Below are positions 53,415 to 61,398 of a DNA stretch of 64,000 nucleotides, one piece after another (the stretch's first letter is position 1; each line of letters starts with the position of its first letter). The translations under genes were made by a program, and so were the position numbers. This stretch comes from Rhodospirillaceae bacterium (GTDB taxonomy: Bacteria > Pseudomonadota > Alphaproteobacteria > GCA-2731375), in assembly GCA_018701215.1 (NCBI GenBank), contig JABIWH010000060.1, forward strand, positions 62,001 through 126,000, in the 5' to 3' direction. The notes below the pieces were generated by a model that was given only the letters and a program-made list of their open reading frames with translations, did no database searches and had not been told where the DNA came from.

Positions 53415-54653
53415 TCAGAATGCGGCAGTCGCGGCAAATTGCGGGGCGCGTATGGGCTCCATCGCCTGTTCGACGGCCAATATCTCGATGCCGCGCTTCC
53501 ATATCGTGCGATGATTTTCCCGCCGCGCCGCCATATTGATATCCTCGGCCGGATTGCCGTCAACGACAAGGAAATCGGCCCGGCTGCCTTCGGCGATATG
53601 ACCCTCGTCGCTCAACCCCATGAGCTCGGCGGCAAGGGAGGTGGACGACTTCAGCACATCCAGCGGCGTCATGCCGGCATCGGCCATGTAGGCCAGCTCC
53701 AACGCATTGTTGCCGTGGGTGGCGTAGGGCACGCCGGTGTCGGTGCCCATGGCGATCTTGCCACCGGCCTGGTAATACAAAATCAAAGCCTTGGCGTAGA
53801 CTTCCTCCATCATCTGAAATTTGTTTTGCACGAACAGCGGCACCTTATCAAGATGGGCCATAAGCCCCTGCATGGGCGCCAGGGTTGGCACCAGAAACGT
53901 ACCGCGTTTCAGCATTTCCTCAACACACTCGTCATCCATGAAGGTGCCGTGCTCAATGGAGGTAATGCCGCCGCGTACGGCATTCAGGATGCCTTTGGTG
54001 GCCATGGCGTGAGAGGCGGTATGCTTGCCGAAACGTGCCGCTTCGGCAATGCCCACGGCCATTTCCTCCGCCGTGTAATGCGCGTCCATGGGATTGACGC
54101 CAGGCGTCATGACGCCGCCGGTGGCCATGATCTTAACGAAATCGGAACCGGCGTGGATTTGTTCCCGAACGCCCTTGATAACCTCGTCCGTGCCATCGGC
54201 GACCCGGCCGACCCGGCTGCCATGGCCACCGGTCATGCAAATCATCCGGCCCGCCGCCAGCACCGTCGGGCCTAGCTGTTCGCCGCTGTTGCAGGCATCC
54301 CGGACGGCGAATTCCAGATAGTCCTTGCCGCCGCAGTCACGTACCGCCGTGATGCCGCCGGCCAGGGTCTGTTGCGCCCAGCGCAGGCCGGTCATGACGA
54401 TCTGGCCGGGGCTGCGTTTGGCCTGGGCCGAGGCGATATCGGCCTCGCCGCCCAAGGTCAGATGGACGTGACAATCGATCAGCCCGGGCATCAAGGTGCC
54501 GCCGGAGGTGTCGATCTTGTGGCCTTGATAGTCGGCAAATTGCTCGGCTGGCTCGATCTTGCTCACCCGGTCGGCTTTGATAAGGACGCCCATGCCAGGG
54601 GTCGGTTTGTTACGGCCATCGAATACCAGACCACCTACGAAAAGCGTTTCCAT
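53415..54653 (-). CDS. Amidohydrolase family protein (imidazolonepropionase/dipeptidase-like)
   Basis: A 412-residue metal-dependent hydrolase. Metal ligands: H-x-H in GLIDCHVHLTLGG (about 60-72), His in KHTASHAMATKG, His in ITSIEHGTFMD, and Asp in AMGTDTGVPY; the bridging Lys is probably in DFVKIMATGG. The start is METLFVGGLVFDG, with AGGGA upstream, 14 codons inside the longest frame. Relatives cleave peptides, cyclic amides or N-acyl compounds. It is 87 bases upstream of the nitroreductase gene on the same strand. Confidence 0.87.
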   Translation of the reverse strand: METLFVGGLVFDGRNKPTPGMGVLIKADRVSKIEPAEQFADYQGHKIDTSGGTLMPGLIDCHVHLTLGGEADIASAQAKRSPGQIVMTGLRWAQQTLAGGITAVRDCGGKDYLEFAVRDACNSGEQLGPTVLAAGRMICMTGGHGSRVGRVADGTDEVIKGVREQIHAGSDFVKIMATGGVMTPGVNPMDAHYTAEEMAVGIAEAARFGKHTASHAMATKGILNAVRGGITSIEHGTFMDDECVEEMLKRGTFLVPTLAPMQGLMAHLDKVPLFVQNKFQMMEEVYAKALILYYQAGGKIAMGTDTGVPYATHGNNALELAYMADAGMTPLDVLKSSTSLAAELMGLSDEGHIAEGSRADFLVVDGNPAEDINMAARRENHRTIWKRGIEILAVEQAMEPIRAPQFAATAAF

Positions 54654-54739
54654 CTGCGAAATTCCCTGCTTGCGACATATTGCGGCTGGCGACAATGCCC
54701 AGGGAAATTAGTTTGGGCAAGCTCGCAACGCGAAAAAGT

Positions 54740-54775
54740 TCAGACGGTAATGCGCGCGGCGGCCAGAATGGGCCC
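54740..54775 (-). pseudogene. Remnant of a second DUF1223 gene 3' end
   Basis: On the minus strand these bases encode GPILAAARITV followed by a stop, nearly the same as the intact DUF1223 C-terminus GPILAAARITF (55554-55589). DNA similarity is clear over about 33 bases and then disappears. It is a short vestige of a duplicated or displaced copy, between the amidohydrolase and PAS genes. Confidence 0.5.
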
Positions 54776-54842
54776 CGCCGTGGAGCGGGTGGCCCGGCAA
54801 TTCAACGAATGTGAAAGACACCTTAACCTGGAAACTCCGGCT

Positions 54843-55373
54843 TCAGGATTCATGAAAGACTTCCCTACCTTGCGCATCACAGTATTGATAGTCCCGATGG
54901 GCTGTTCGTATTGATTGCCGATCAAGAATTAATTTGTCGCGGTCAATGATTCCAGTGACGGAAAAAATAAAGAAATGCGGCGGACCATCGCCTGCAAATG
55001 GAACGCTGAGATGACGAACATTCTGACTCTTGCCGTCGGGGAAAACGCGCTCGCCGAGATAGGTCGCTACACATTTGTTGCGAAAACAAAACTGCAGCGC
55101 GTCAAACGTTCGCGCATAGTCATCGGGTGTCATCCAGTCGCGCACCGGGCTGCCGCGGGACATTTTGTCACCGGCAAAATCGACAATATCGCCGCCAATC
55201 AGACGCCCGAACAATTGTCCATCGCGATGCTCCAGTATCTGGATCTTGGCAAGGTGATGGCTTAGCGCCAGAGCATCGAATTCCTGTCTACGTGGAAGTT
55301 CACCAGTCGGGCCAATCAACGAGCACCAATATTGGTAAAGGTCACTATACGGCTTTTCTTCCCAGGGCTTCAT
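54843..55373 (-). CDS. PAS_5-type PAS domain protein
   Basis: A 176-residue protein that is essentially one PAS domain of the alphaproteobacterial PAS_5 kind. YSDLYQYWCSLIGPTGELPRR at the N-terminus (about 9-29), then HHLAKIQILEHRDGQLFGRLIG and a central GERVFPDG hairpin are characteristic. There is no histidine kinase, GGDEF or DNA-binding domain, so it is a stand-alone sensor or a membrane-associated adaptor. It appears monocistronic; about 180 bases before it hold no gene. Confidence 0.75.
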   Translation of the reverse strand: MKPWEEKPYSDLYQYWCSLIGPTGELPRRQEFDALALSHHLAKIQILEHRDGQLFGRLIGGDIVDFAGDKMSRGSPVRDWMTPDDYARTFDALQFCFRNKCVATYLGERVFPDGKSQNVRHLSVPFAGDGPPHFFIFSVTGIIDRDKLILDRQSIRTAHRDYQYCDAQGREVFHES

Positions 55374-55553
55374 AATACGTCAAACTCGTTGGAACCGTCT
55401 AAACCGACATTTCCCGGATAACACCTAAATCGACGTCAAACGTAGTCAAATTCCGTCGCTGATGGAAGGAATTTTGCTCTGCGGCCATCTGACCGTTGGC
55501 ATTAAACAGCTGGCCTAACGTGCCGACTGCATTACCCGAATGAGAGCTTGTGT

Positions 55554-56306
55554 CTAGAAGGTAATCCGCGCGGCCGCCAAAATCGGACCCACGGGGCCTT
55601 GTTGTACGATGATGGCGCAGCCATCCCGGCCGCCCTCGGCCAGCTCTTCCCGGCTCAGGTCCATTTGCATTGCCTGGCCCCGCCATTGGCCCAGGGCGCG
55701 CATGTCCCGCACCACGTTGAAGTAGCTCAAGTTATTGCCGGCATTTTCGCCGCGTTCGATGGGTACATCCCTACGTTGCTCATAGCGCACCAGCCAGACG
55801 GTGGCATCCGCCCGTTTGCCGGGCGCCGCCGCCAACGAGACGATGATGCGGCCGTCTTTGTGGGCCAGCCGCAGGTCGGGCAAACCATCAGCGTGGCGCC
55901 GTTCGGCTTCAATCGCGGCTTCCACCGCGGCCGCGTCGGAGCCCACGGCGTGTTGCCGCCCGCCGATGACGATCTGCGGGGTATAGACGCTGCGGTTATG
56001 CAGGGCGGCGGCGTAATGGCGCTGACGCTCTGTATGCGCCGGCTGGGCCAGGGTGTCTTTCCAGCCCAGGTAATCCCAATAATCCACATTGAAAGTCAGC
56101 GCGACAAGATCATCACGGGCGGCCAATTTGCCCAGAAGGCGGTCCGCCGGCGGACAGGAGTTGCAGCCTTGGGAGGTGTAAAGCTCCACCACCACCTGGC
56201 CACGTGTTTCCGCCACGGCACCTTGATGGACCGTGAAGAGCGGTATGCTGAGGGCAAGAAATAGAGCGGCGGCAAATTGCCGGGCTTCCCGAGACAATAT
56301 TTTCAT
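55554..56306 (-). CDS. DUF1223 family secreted thioredoxin-fold protein
   Basis: A 250-residue exported protein. A signal peptide (about 1-33, ending VAETRG) precedes a thioredoxin-like domain with the CxxC motif in YTSQGCNSCPPAD (about 43-55), then the family hallmark FNVDYWDYLGWKD and YTPQIVIGG. DUF1223 proteins are periplasmic, and their redox function is uncharacterised. The C-terminus GPILAAARITF is repeated as a fragment 0.8 kb downstream. The gene is transcribed alone. Confidence 0.85.
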   Translation of the reverse strand: MKILSREARQFAAALFLALSIPLFTVHQGAVAETRGQVVVELYTSQGCNSCPPADRLLGKLAARDDLVALTFNVDYWDYLGWKDTLAQPAHTERQRHYAAALHNRSVYTPQIVIGGRQHAVGSDAAAVEAAIEAERRHADGLPDLRLAHKDGRIIVSLAAAPGKRADATVWLVRYEQRRDVPIERGENAGNNLSYFNVVRDMRALGQWRGQAMQMDLSREELAEGGRDGCAIIVQQGPVGPILAAARITF

Positions 56307-56391
56307 GCCTGGAACTTAGTGACAGGTGGCTTCACCTGAAAGTCAATTGTCGGTGAGCATGCCGCTAACTGCAATGCGAGTTGAACGCAAT

Positions 56392-56422
56392 CGGCCCGGC
56401 GCATGCAATATGCGCCGGGCCG
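56392..56422 (-). terminator. Hairpin downstream of acnA, probable terminator
   Basis: CGGCCCGGCGCAT pairs perfectly with ATGCGCCGGGCCG (13 bp, 5-base loop), 26 bases after the aconitase stop in the minus direction. The following T content is low, so it may be Rho-assisted or a 3' stabiliser. Confidence 0.65.
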
Positions 56423-56447
56423 CTTGGGTCTTGATCAGCCTAGGTTA

Positions 56448-59141
56448 TTAGGCCGCGTCGCTCATCAGGTTGCGCAGGACATACTGCAGAATGCCGCCGT
56501 GGCGGTAGTATTCCACCTCGTCCAGGGTATCGATGCGGCACAACAGGGTGATCTCGCGCGACGTGCCGTCGGCGTAGTTGATCTTGCAGGCCACATCCAT
56601 GCGCGGCGTGATACCGTCCGCGATGCCCGTGATATCAAAGGTTTCCGTGCCGTCCAAGTTCAACGAGCCGCGGCTGTCGCCGTCCTTGAACTGCAAGGGC
56701 AGAACACCCATGCCAACCAGGTTGGAGCGATGGATACGTTCGAAACTCTCGACGATCACGGCGCCGACACCCAACAATTGCGTGCCTTTGGCGGCCCAGT
56801 CACGGGATGAACCGGTGCCGTATTCCTTGCCCGCCACGATGACCAGGGGCACGCCTTCTTCACGATAGCGCATGGCGGCGTCATAAATGGCCATTTCCTC
56901 GCCACTGGGCTGGTGCTTGGTGACGCCACCCTCGGTGCCGGGGGCCATTTCGTTGCGGATGCGGGTGTTGGCGAAGGTGCCGCGCATCATGATTTCATGA
57001 TTGCCCCGGCGCGAGCCGTAGGAGTTGAACTCCCGCGCCGGCACCTGGCGTTCATTCAAGTACATCGCGGCCGGACTGTTGCCGGCGATGGAACCGGCCG
57101 GCGAGATGTGATCGGTGGTCACCGAATCGCCCATAATGGCCAATTCACGGGCCCCGTTCAGATCTGAAAAGCCGCCGGCTTCCGCCGCCATGCCTTCGAA
57201 GTACGGCGGGTACTGGACGTAGGTGGAGACCGCGTCCCAATCGTAGGTCAAGGTATCCTTGGCCGTCACCGCCTGCCATTCGGGCGGGCCGGTGAAGACA
57301 TCGCTGTAACGGCTGCCGAACATCGCCGGCGTCAGGGCCTTGGCCACAGTATCGGCTACTTCCTGCTGGGTTGGCCAGATATCCTTCAAATAGACCGGTT
57401 CGCCGTCGCTGCCCTTGCCCAGGGGTTCCGTGGTCAGATCCCGGTTCAGGCTGCCGGCCAGGGCGTAGGCCACTACCAGGGGCGGCGAGGCCAGATAGTT
57501 GGCCCGGACATGCGGGCTGATCCGGCCTTCGAAGTTGCGGTTGCCCGAAAGTACGGCGCAGGCGACCAGGTCGCCCTCGGTAATGGCATCGGAAATTGGC
57601 TCGTCCAGGGGACCGGAGTTGCCAATGCATGTGGTGCAGCCAAAGCCGACCACATTGAAGCCCAGGGCATCAAGGGGATCCTGCAGGCCGGCGGCGTTCA
57701 GATAATCGGCCACCACCTGGCTGCCAGGTGCCAACGATGTCTTGACCCAAGGCTTGGTCTGCAGACCCTTGGCATGTGCCTTTTGCGCCACTAAACCGGC
57801 GGCCACCAACACGGAGGGGTTGGAGGTGTTGGTGCACGAGGTAATCGCCGCGATCACCACGTCGCCGCTGCGCAGGTCATGATCGGCACCCGCGACGGGC
57901 ACGGCTTTCTCGGTATCGGCGCCCGCCATCAATTCGGGCAGGACCTCGGCAAAGGCCGCCTTGGCCTTGTCCAGATCAACGCGGTCTTTGGGTTGTTTCG
58001 GACCTGAAATACACGGCACCACGGTGCTCATATCCAGTTCCAGGGTTTCCGTGAAGACCGGATCGGGGCTGTCTGCATCACGCCACATGCCCTGGGCCTT
58101 GGCATAGGCCTCGACCAGGTTGACTTGAGCCTGATCGCGGGAGGTGAACTCCAAATAACGCAGGGTTTCCTTGTCCACCGGGAAAAAGCCGCAGGTGGCG
58201 CCGTATTCCGGCGCCATGTTGGCGATGGTGGCCCGATCGGTCAGGGGTAGATTGTCCAGGCCGGGGCCATAGAATTCAACGAACTTGCCCACCACGCCCT
58301 GGGCGCGCAGCATTTCCGTCACGGTTAGGACCAGATCGGTGGCCGTGGTACCCGCCGGCAGCTTGTTGGTCAGTTTCATGCCGACCACTTCCGGGATCAG
58401 CATGGAAACAGGCTGTCCCAGCATGGCCGCCTCGGCCTCGATACCACCGACGCCCCAGCCCAGTACGGCCAAGCCGTTGACCATGGTGGTGTGGCTGTCG
58501 GTGCCGACCAGGGTATCGGGATAGGCGATGGTCTTGCCGCCGTTTTCCGAAGTCCAGGTCACCTGGGCCAGATATTCCACATTGACCTGATGGCAGATGC
58601 CGGTCCCTGGCGGTACCACGCGAAAATTGTCAAAGGCGCCCTGGCCCCAGCGCAGGAAGGCATAACGTTCGCCGTTGCGGGCGAACTCCAGCTCGATGTT
58701 CTTGGCCAGGGAATCGGCCGTCCCCGCATGATCAACCATCACCGAGTGATCGATCACCAGATCGACGGGCGACAGCGGGTTGATCTTTTTCGGATCACCC
58801 CCCATGGCCACCACGGCCTCGCGCATGGCGGCCAGATCGACCACCGCTGGAACACCGGTGAAATCCTGCATCAGCACACGGGCCGGGCGATAGGCGATTT
58901 CCTGGTCCGAGCGTTGCTCCTGCAACCAGGCGGCCATCGCCTTGACGTCATCGGTGGTGACGCTGCGTCCGTCTTCGTGGCGGAGGAGGTTTTCCAGCAG
59001 AACCTTCAGGGAATAGGGCAGACGGGAGAGATCGCCCAGGCCGCCTTCCGAGGCGGCGGGCAGCGAGAAATAGTCATAGTCGGTCCCGTCCACGGTCAGC
59101 GTGCGGCGGGTATTCAGGGAATCATTGCCAATGGAGGTCAT
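56448..59141 (-). CDS. acnA: Aconitate hydratase A
   Basis: An 897-residue aconitase (E. coli AcnA: 891) interconverting citrate and isocitrate in the TCA cycle. [4Fe-4S] ligands are in AITSCTNTSNPSV and GFGCTTCIGNSGPL; domain 4 contains GSSRDWAAKGTQLL with the substrate Arg and Ser. The start is MTSIGNDSLNTRRTL with GAGGAG upstream; a frame of 54 more codons continues upstream without similarity. A GC-rich hairpin lies in the 5' leader and a terminator-like hairpin follows. Confidence 0.97.
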   Translation of the reverse strand: MTSIGNDSLNTRRTLTVDGTDYDYFSLPAASEGGLGDLSRLPYSLKVLLENLLRHEDGRSVTTDDVKAMAAWLQEQRSDQEIAYRPARVLMQDFTGVPAVVDLAAMREAVVAMGGDPKKINPLSPVDLVIDHSVMVDHAGTADSLAKNIELEFARNGERYAFLRWGQGAFDNFRVVPPGTGICHQVNVEYLAQVTWTSENGGKTIAYPDTLVGTDSHTTMVNGLAVLGWGVGGIEAEAAMLGQPVSMLIPEVVGMKLTNKLPAGTTATDLVLTVTEMLRAQGVVGKFVEFYGPGLDNLPLTDRATIANMAPEYGATCGFFPVDKETLRYLEFTSRDQAQVNLVEAYAKAQGMWRDADSPDPVFTETLELDMSTVVPCISGPKQPKDRVDLDKAKAAFAEVLPELMAGADTEKAVPVAGADHDLRSGDVVIAAITSCTNTSNPSVLVAAGLVAQKAHAKGLQTKPWVKTSLAPGSQVVADYLNAAGLQDPLDALGFNVVGFGCTTCIGNSGPLDEPISDAITEGDLVACAVLSGNRNFEGRISPHVRANYLASPPLVVAYALAGSLNRDLTTEPLGKGSDGEPVYLKDIWPTQQEVADTVAKALTPAMFGSRYSDVFTGPPEWQAVTAKDTLTYDWDAVSTYVQYPPYFEGMAAEAGGFSDLNGARELAIMGDSVTTDHISPAGSIAGNSPAAMYLNERQVPAREFNSYGSRRGNHEIMMRGTFANTRIRNEMAPGTEGGVTKHQPSGEEMAIYDAAMRYREEGVPLVIVAGKEYGTGSSRDWAAKGTQLLGVGAVIVESFERIHRSNLVGMGVLPLQFKDGDSRGSLNLDGTETFDITGIADGITPRMDVACKINYADGTSREITLLCRIDTLDEVEYYRHGGILQYVLRNLMSDAA

Positions 59142-59173
59142 GGGCAGTCTCCTCTTCAAATATGTTGTCAAAT

Positions 59174-59199
59174 CGGCCCCCAAAAATGCTTTGGGGCCG
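59174..59199 (-). promoter_or_regulatory. Stem-loop in the acnA leader
   Basis: CGGCCCCCAAA and TTTGGGGCCG pair over 10 bp with one bulged C and a 5-base loop, beginning 33 bases before the acnA ATG. It may affect translation or message stability. Confidence 0.3.
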
Positions 59200-59415
59200 C
59201 GAAACTGGTACGAAATGACAGCGTCTTGAGGCGGCGCGCGGCGCGGTGTGCCGGCGGCGCGACCTAATCCCATGCCGCTGTTGAATCTAACAAGGCGCTT
59301 CATAGACCCTTTTGCTTGAGAAATCAGCCCCTAGATCGGCAATTTTTGCGATCGCCACTGGTCTAAGCTGATGAGAGGTCATAGGCTTCGGCAACATATT
59401 CTAGGGAGGAATACA

Positions 59416-60189
59416 ATGGATCTGGAAATTCAAGGCAAAACCGCGCTGATCACGGGCGCATCCAAGGGCATCGGCCTGGCCGTGGCCAAGGGCCTGGCGG
59501 CGGAAGGTTGCGATGTTCATCTGACCTCGCGCACCGCCGCCGATCTGGAAACCGCCAAGGGTATTATTGAACAGGCCCATGGGGTGGCGGTCTCCACCCA
59601 TGCCCTAGACCTTTCCGTACAGGGCAATGTGGCGAAATTGGCCGAGGCGGTTGGCGAGGTCGATATTTTGATCAACAACGCCGGCGCTATTCCAGGCGGC
59701 GACGTGGCCAGCATCGAGGAAGCGCAATGGCGCGAAGCGTGGGATCTGAAGGTTTTCGGCTATATCAATATGACACGGCATTATCTGGCCCAGATGACCG
59801 CGCGGGGGCATGGCGTCATTGTCAATGTCATAGGCTTGGCCGGCGAGAAGCCCGCCGCGAACTATGTCGCCGGGTCCGCCGGTAATGCCTCGTTGATGGC
59901 TTTTACCCGCGCCATCGGTGGTGCCTCGCTGGACAAGGGTGTGCGGGTGCTGGCGGTCAATCCCGGCCCCGTGGAAACCGACCGCATCACCATGTTGTTG
60001 AAGGCGAGGGCCGAAGCCGAGTTCGGTGATGTCAGCCGGTGGCGGGAATTGACCAAGGTTTGGCCCATGGGCCGGGCCGCGAAAGCAGAGGAATGTGCTG
60101 ATCTGGTGGTCTTTGCCGCATCGGCCCGGGCTAGCTATATTTCAGGCGTTGTGTTGACGATTGACGGCGGCATCGGCGCTCGCGGATAG
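59416..60189 (+). CDS. SDR-fold protein lacking the catalytic Ser-Tyr-Lys
   Basis: A 257-residue short-chain dehydrogenase-fold protein. The cofactor site is intact (TGASKGIGLAVAKGLAAEG and NNAGAIPGG), but the active site is not: the Ser position reads NVIGLAGE, and the YxxxK position reads SAGN within NYVAGSAGNASLMAFTR. It belongs to the group of SDRs with a GNA motif in place of YxxxK. It may use another mechanism, or bind but not reduce its substrate. GGGAGGA precedes the ATG. It stands alone between acnA and the ABC transporter operon. Confidence 0.82.
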   Translation: MDLEIQGKTALITGASKGIGLAVAKGLAAEGCDVHLTSRTAADLETAKGIIEQAHGVAVSTHALDLSVQGNVAKLAEAVGEVDILINNAGAIPGGDVASIEEAQWREAWDLKVFGYINMTRHYLAQMTARGHGVIVNVIGLAGEKPAANYVAGSAGNASLMAFTRAIGGASLDKGVRVLAVNPGPVETDRITMLLKARAEAEFGDVSRWRELTKVWPMGRAAKAEECADLVVFAASARASYISGVVLTIDGGIGARG

Positions 60190-60587
60190 GGCTGAACATT
60201 ATTGGTGCCGCAGAGTCAAGCACAATGGGGTACTTGACCAAATCGCCGTCAGCCGCTTTAGTGCATGCGACATTATGCATAGTCGAACCGGATAAGCTGA
60301 CAAACAGCACTAAGTTCGACGGATGCAGTGCCGCCGTTGGCGGCACACAGGGAGCGAGAAGCGTTAGTACTAGCGTCAGTAACGGGGCCGAGCGGTGTGG
60401 AATTCCCAATTCTAAAATCTGATATCTTGCCTGCGCGGCAGCCGTGCGCGGCTGCCTGCGTCAATGGCAACGACAATCAAATGCAAACTGAACGATCCGG
60501 CGTCCTGGCTCAAGGGCGGCCCCAGGGGCGAACTTGGGGCGAAACTGGAACGAATTTGCCTGTATGGAAATTTAAGGTGACGGCAGC
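60190..60587. other. 398-base leader region with two hairpins ahead of the Liv-type operon
   Basis: No gene is seen. Two perfect inverted repeats occur: GTGCCGCC-GTT-GGCGGCAC (60328-60346) and GGCAGCCG-TGCG-CGGCTGCC (60437-60456), the second less than 135 bases ahead of livG. Together with a promoter-like pair at 60234-60262 this could be a structured 5' leader or a small RNA gene, but no known riboswitch was recognised. Confidence 0.45.
60234..60262 (+). promoter_or_regulatory. Weak candidate promoter for the Liv-type operon
   Basis: TTGACC, 17-base spacer, TTTAGT. The -35 is good and the -10 poor. If real, it would give a leader of about 320 bases. Confidence 0.3.
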
Positions 60588-61394
60588 ATGAATGATACGG
60601 CTGGCTCCGGCGGGGGCGTGAAACTCAAGATCGACGGCGTGGCGAAGAATTTCGGTGGCGTGCGCGCCGTGTCCGGGGTCAGCGCCGAAGTTCAGGAAGG
60701 CGAAATTTTTGCCATCATCGGCCCGAACGGCGCCGGCAAGACAACTATGTTGAACATGATTTCCGGCTTCTATCATCCCGATGACGGCAGCATTAGTTTC
60801 GAAGGCACGAATATTACCGAGACTAAGCCTTCGGAAATCGCCGCCCTGGGCATTGCCCGGACCTTTCAGAATATCGCGTTGTTCCGTGGCCTGAGCGTGC
60901 TGGACAATTTGATGTTGGGCCGCAATGTGTTGATGAAGACCGGCGTGCTGTCGGCTTTCATGTATTGGGGTCCGGCCCAGCGCGAAGAGGTTGAGCATCG
61001 GGCGAGGTGCGAGGAAATCATCGATTTTCTGAAATTGAACGATCTGCGTAAGACGCCCGCCGGCGCTCTGGCTTATGGTTTGCAAAAGCGGGTCGAACTG
61101 GGACGCGCCCTGGCGGCGGAACCGCGCCTGCTGTTGCTTGACGAACCCATGGCCGGCATGAACCAGGAAGAAAAAGAAGACATGGTCCGCTATGTCCTGG
61201 ACGTGAACCAGGAATGGGGTACGACGATCGCCCTGATCGAACATGACATGGGCGTTGTGATGGATATCTCGGACCATGTGATGGTGATGGATATGGGCGA
61301 AAAAATCTCCCAAGGCACACCCGATGCAGTACGCGCCGACCCCAAGGTGATCGAAGCTTACCTGGGCACGACGGATCACAAGGAGGTTGCCTAA
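60588..61394 (+). CDS. livG: Branched-chain amino-acid/organic-acid ABC transporter ATPase, LivG type
   Basis: A 268-residue ABC ATPase. Walker A IGPNGAGKTTMLNMISGF (about 44-61), Q-loop RTFQNIALFRGLS, signature YGLQKRVELGRAL and Walker B LLLLDEPMAGM, with the LivG-type C-terminus. The signature is YGLQKR rather than the common YGQQRR. Liv-type importers in catabolic clusters often carry aromatic or aliphatic acids rather than amino acids. The ATG at 60588 is weakly supported. It is followed after four bases by an acyl-CoA ligase. Confidence 0.9.
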   Translation: MNDTAGSGGGVKLKIDGVAKNFGGVRAVSGVSAEVQEGEIFAIIGPNGAGKTTMLNMISGFYHPDDGSISFEGTNITETKPSEIAALGIARTFQNIALFRGLSVLDNLMLGRNVLMKTGVLSAFMYWGPAQREEVEHRARCEEIIDFLKLNDLRKTPAGALAYGLQKRVELGRALAAEPRLLLLDEPMAGMNQEEKEDMVRYVLDVNQEWGTTIALIEHDMGVVMDISDHVMVMDMGEKISQGTPDAVRADPKVIEAYLGTTDHKEVA

Positions 61395-61398
61395 GGCC

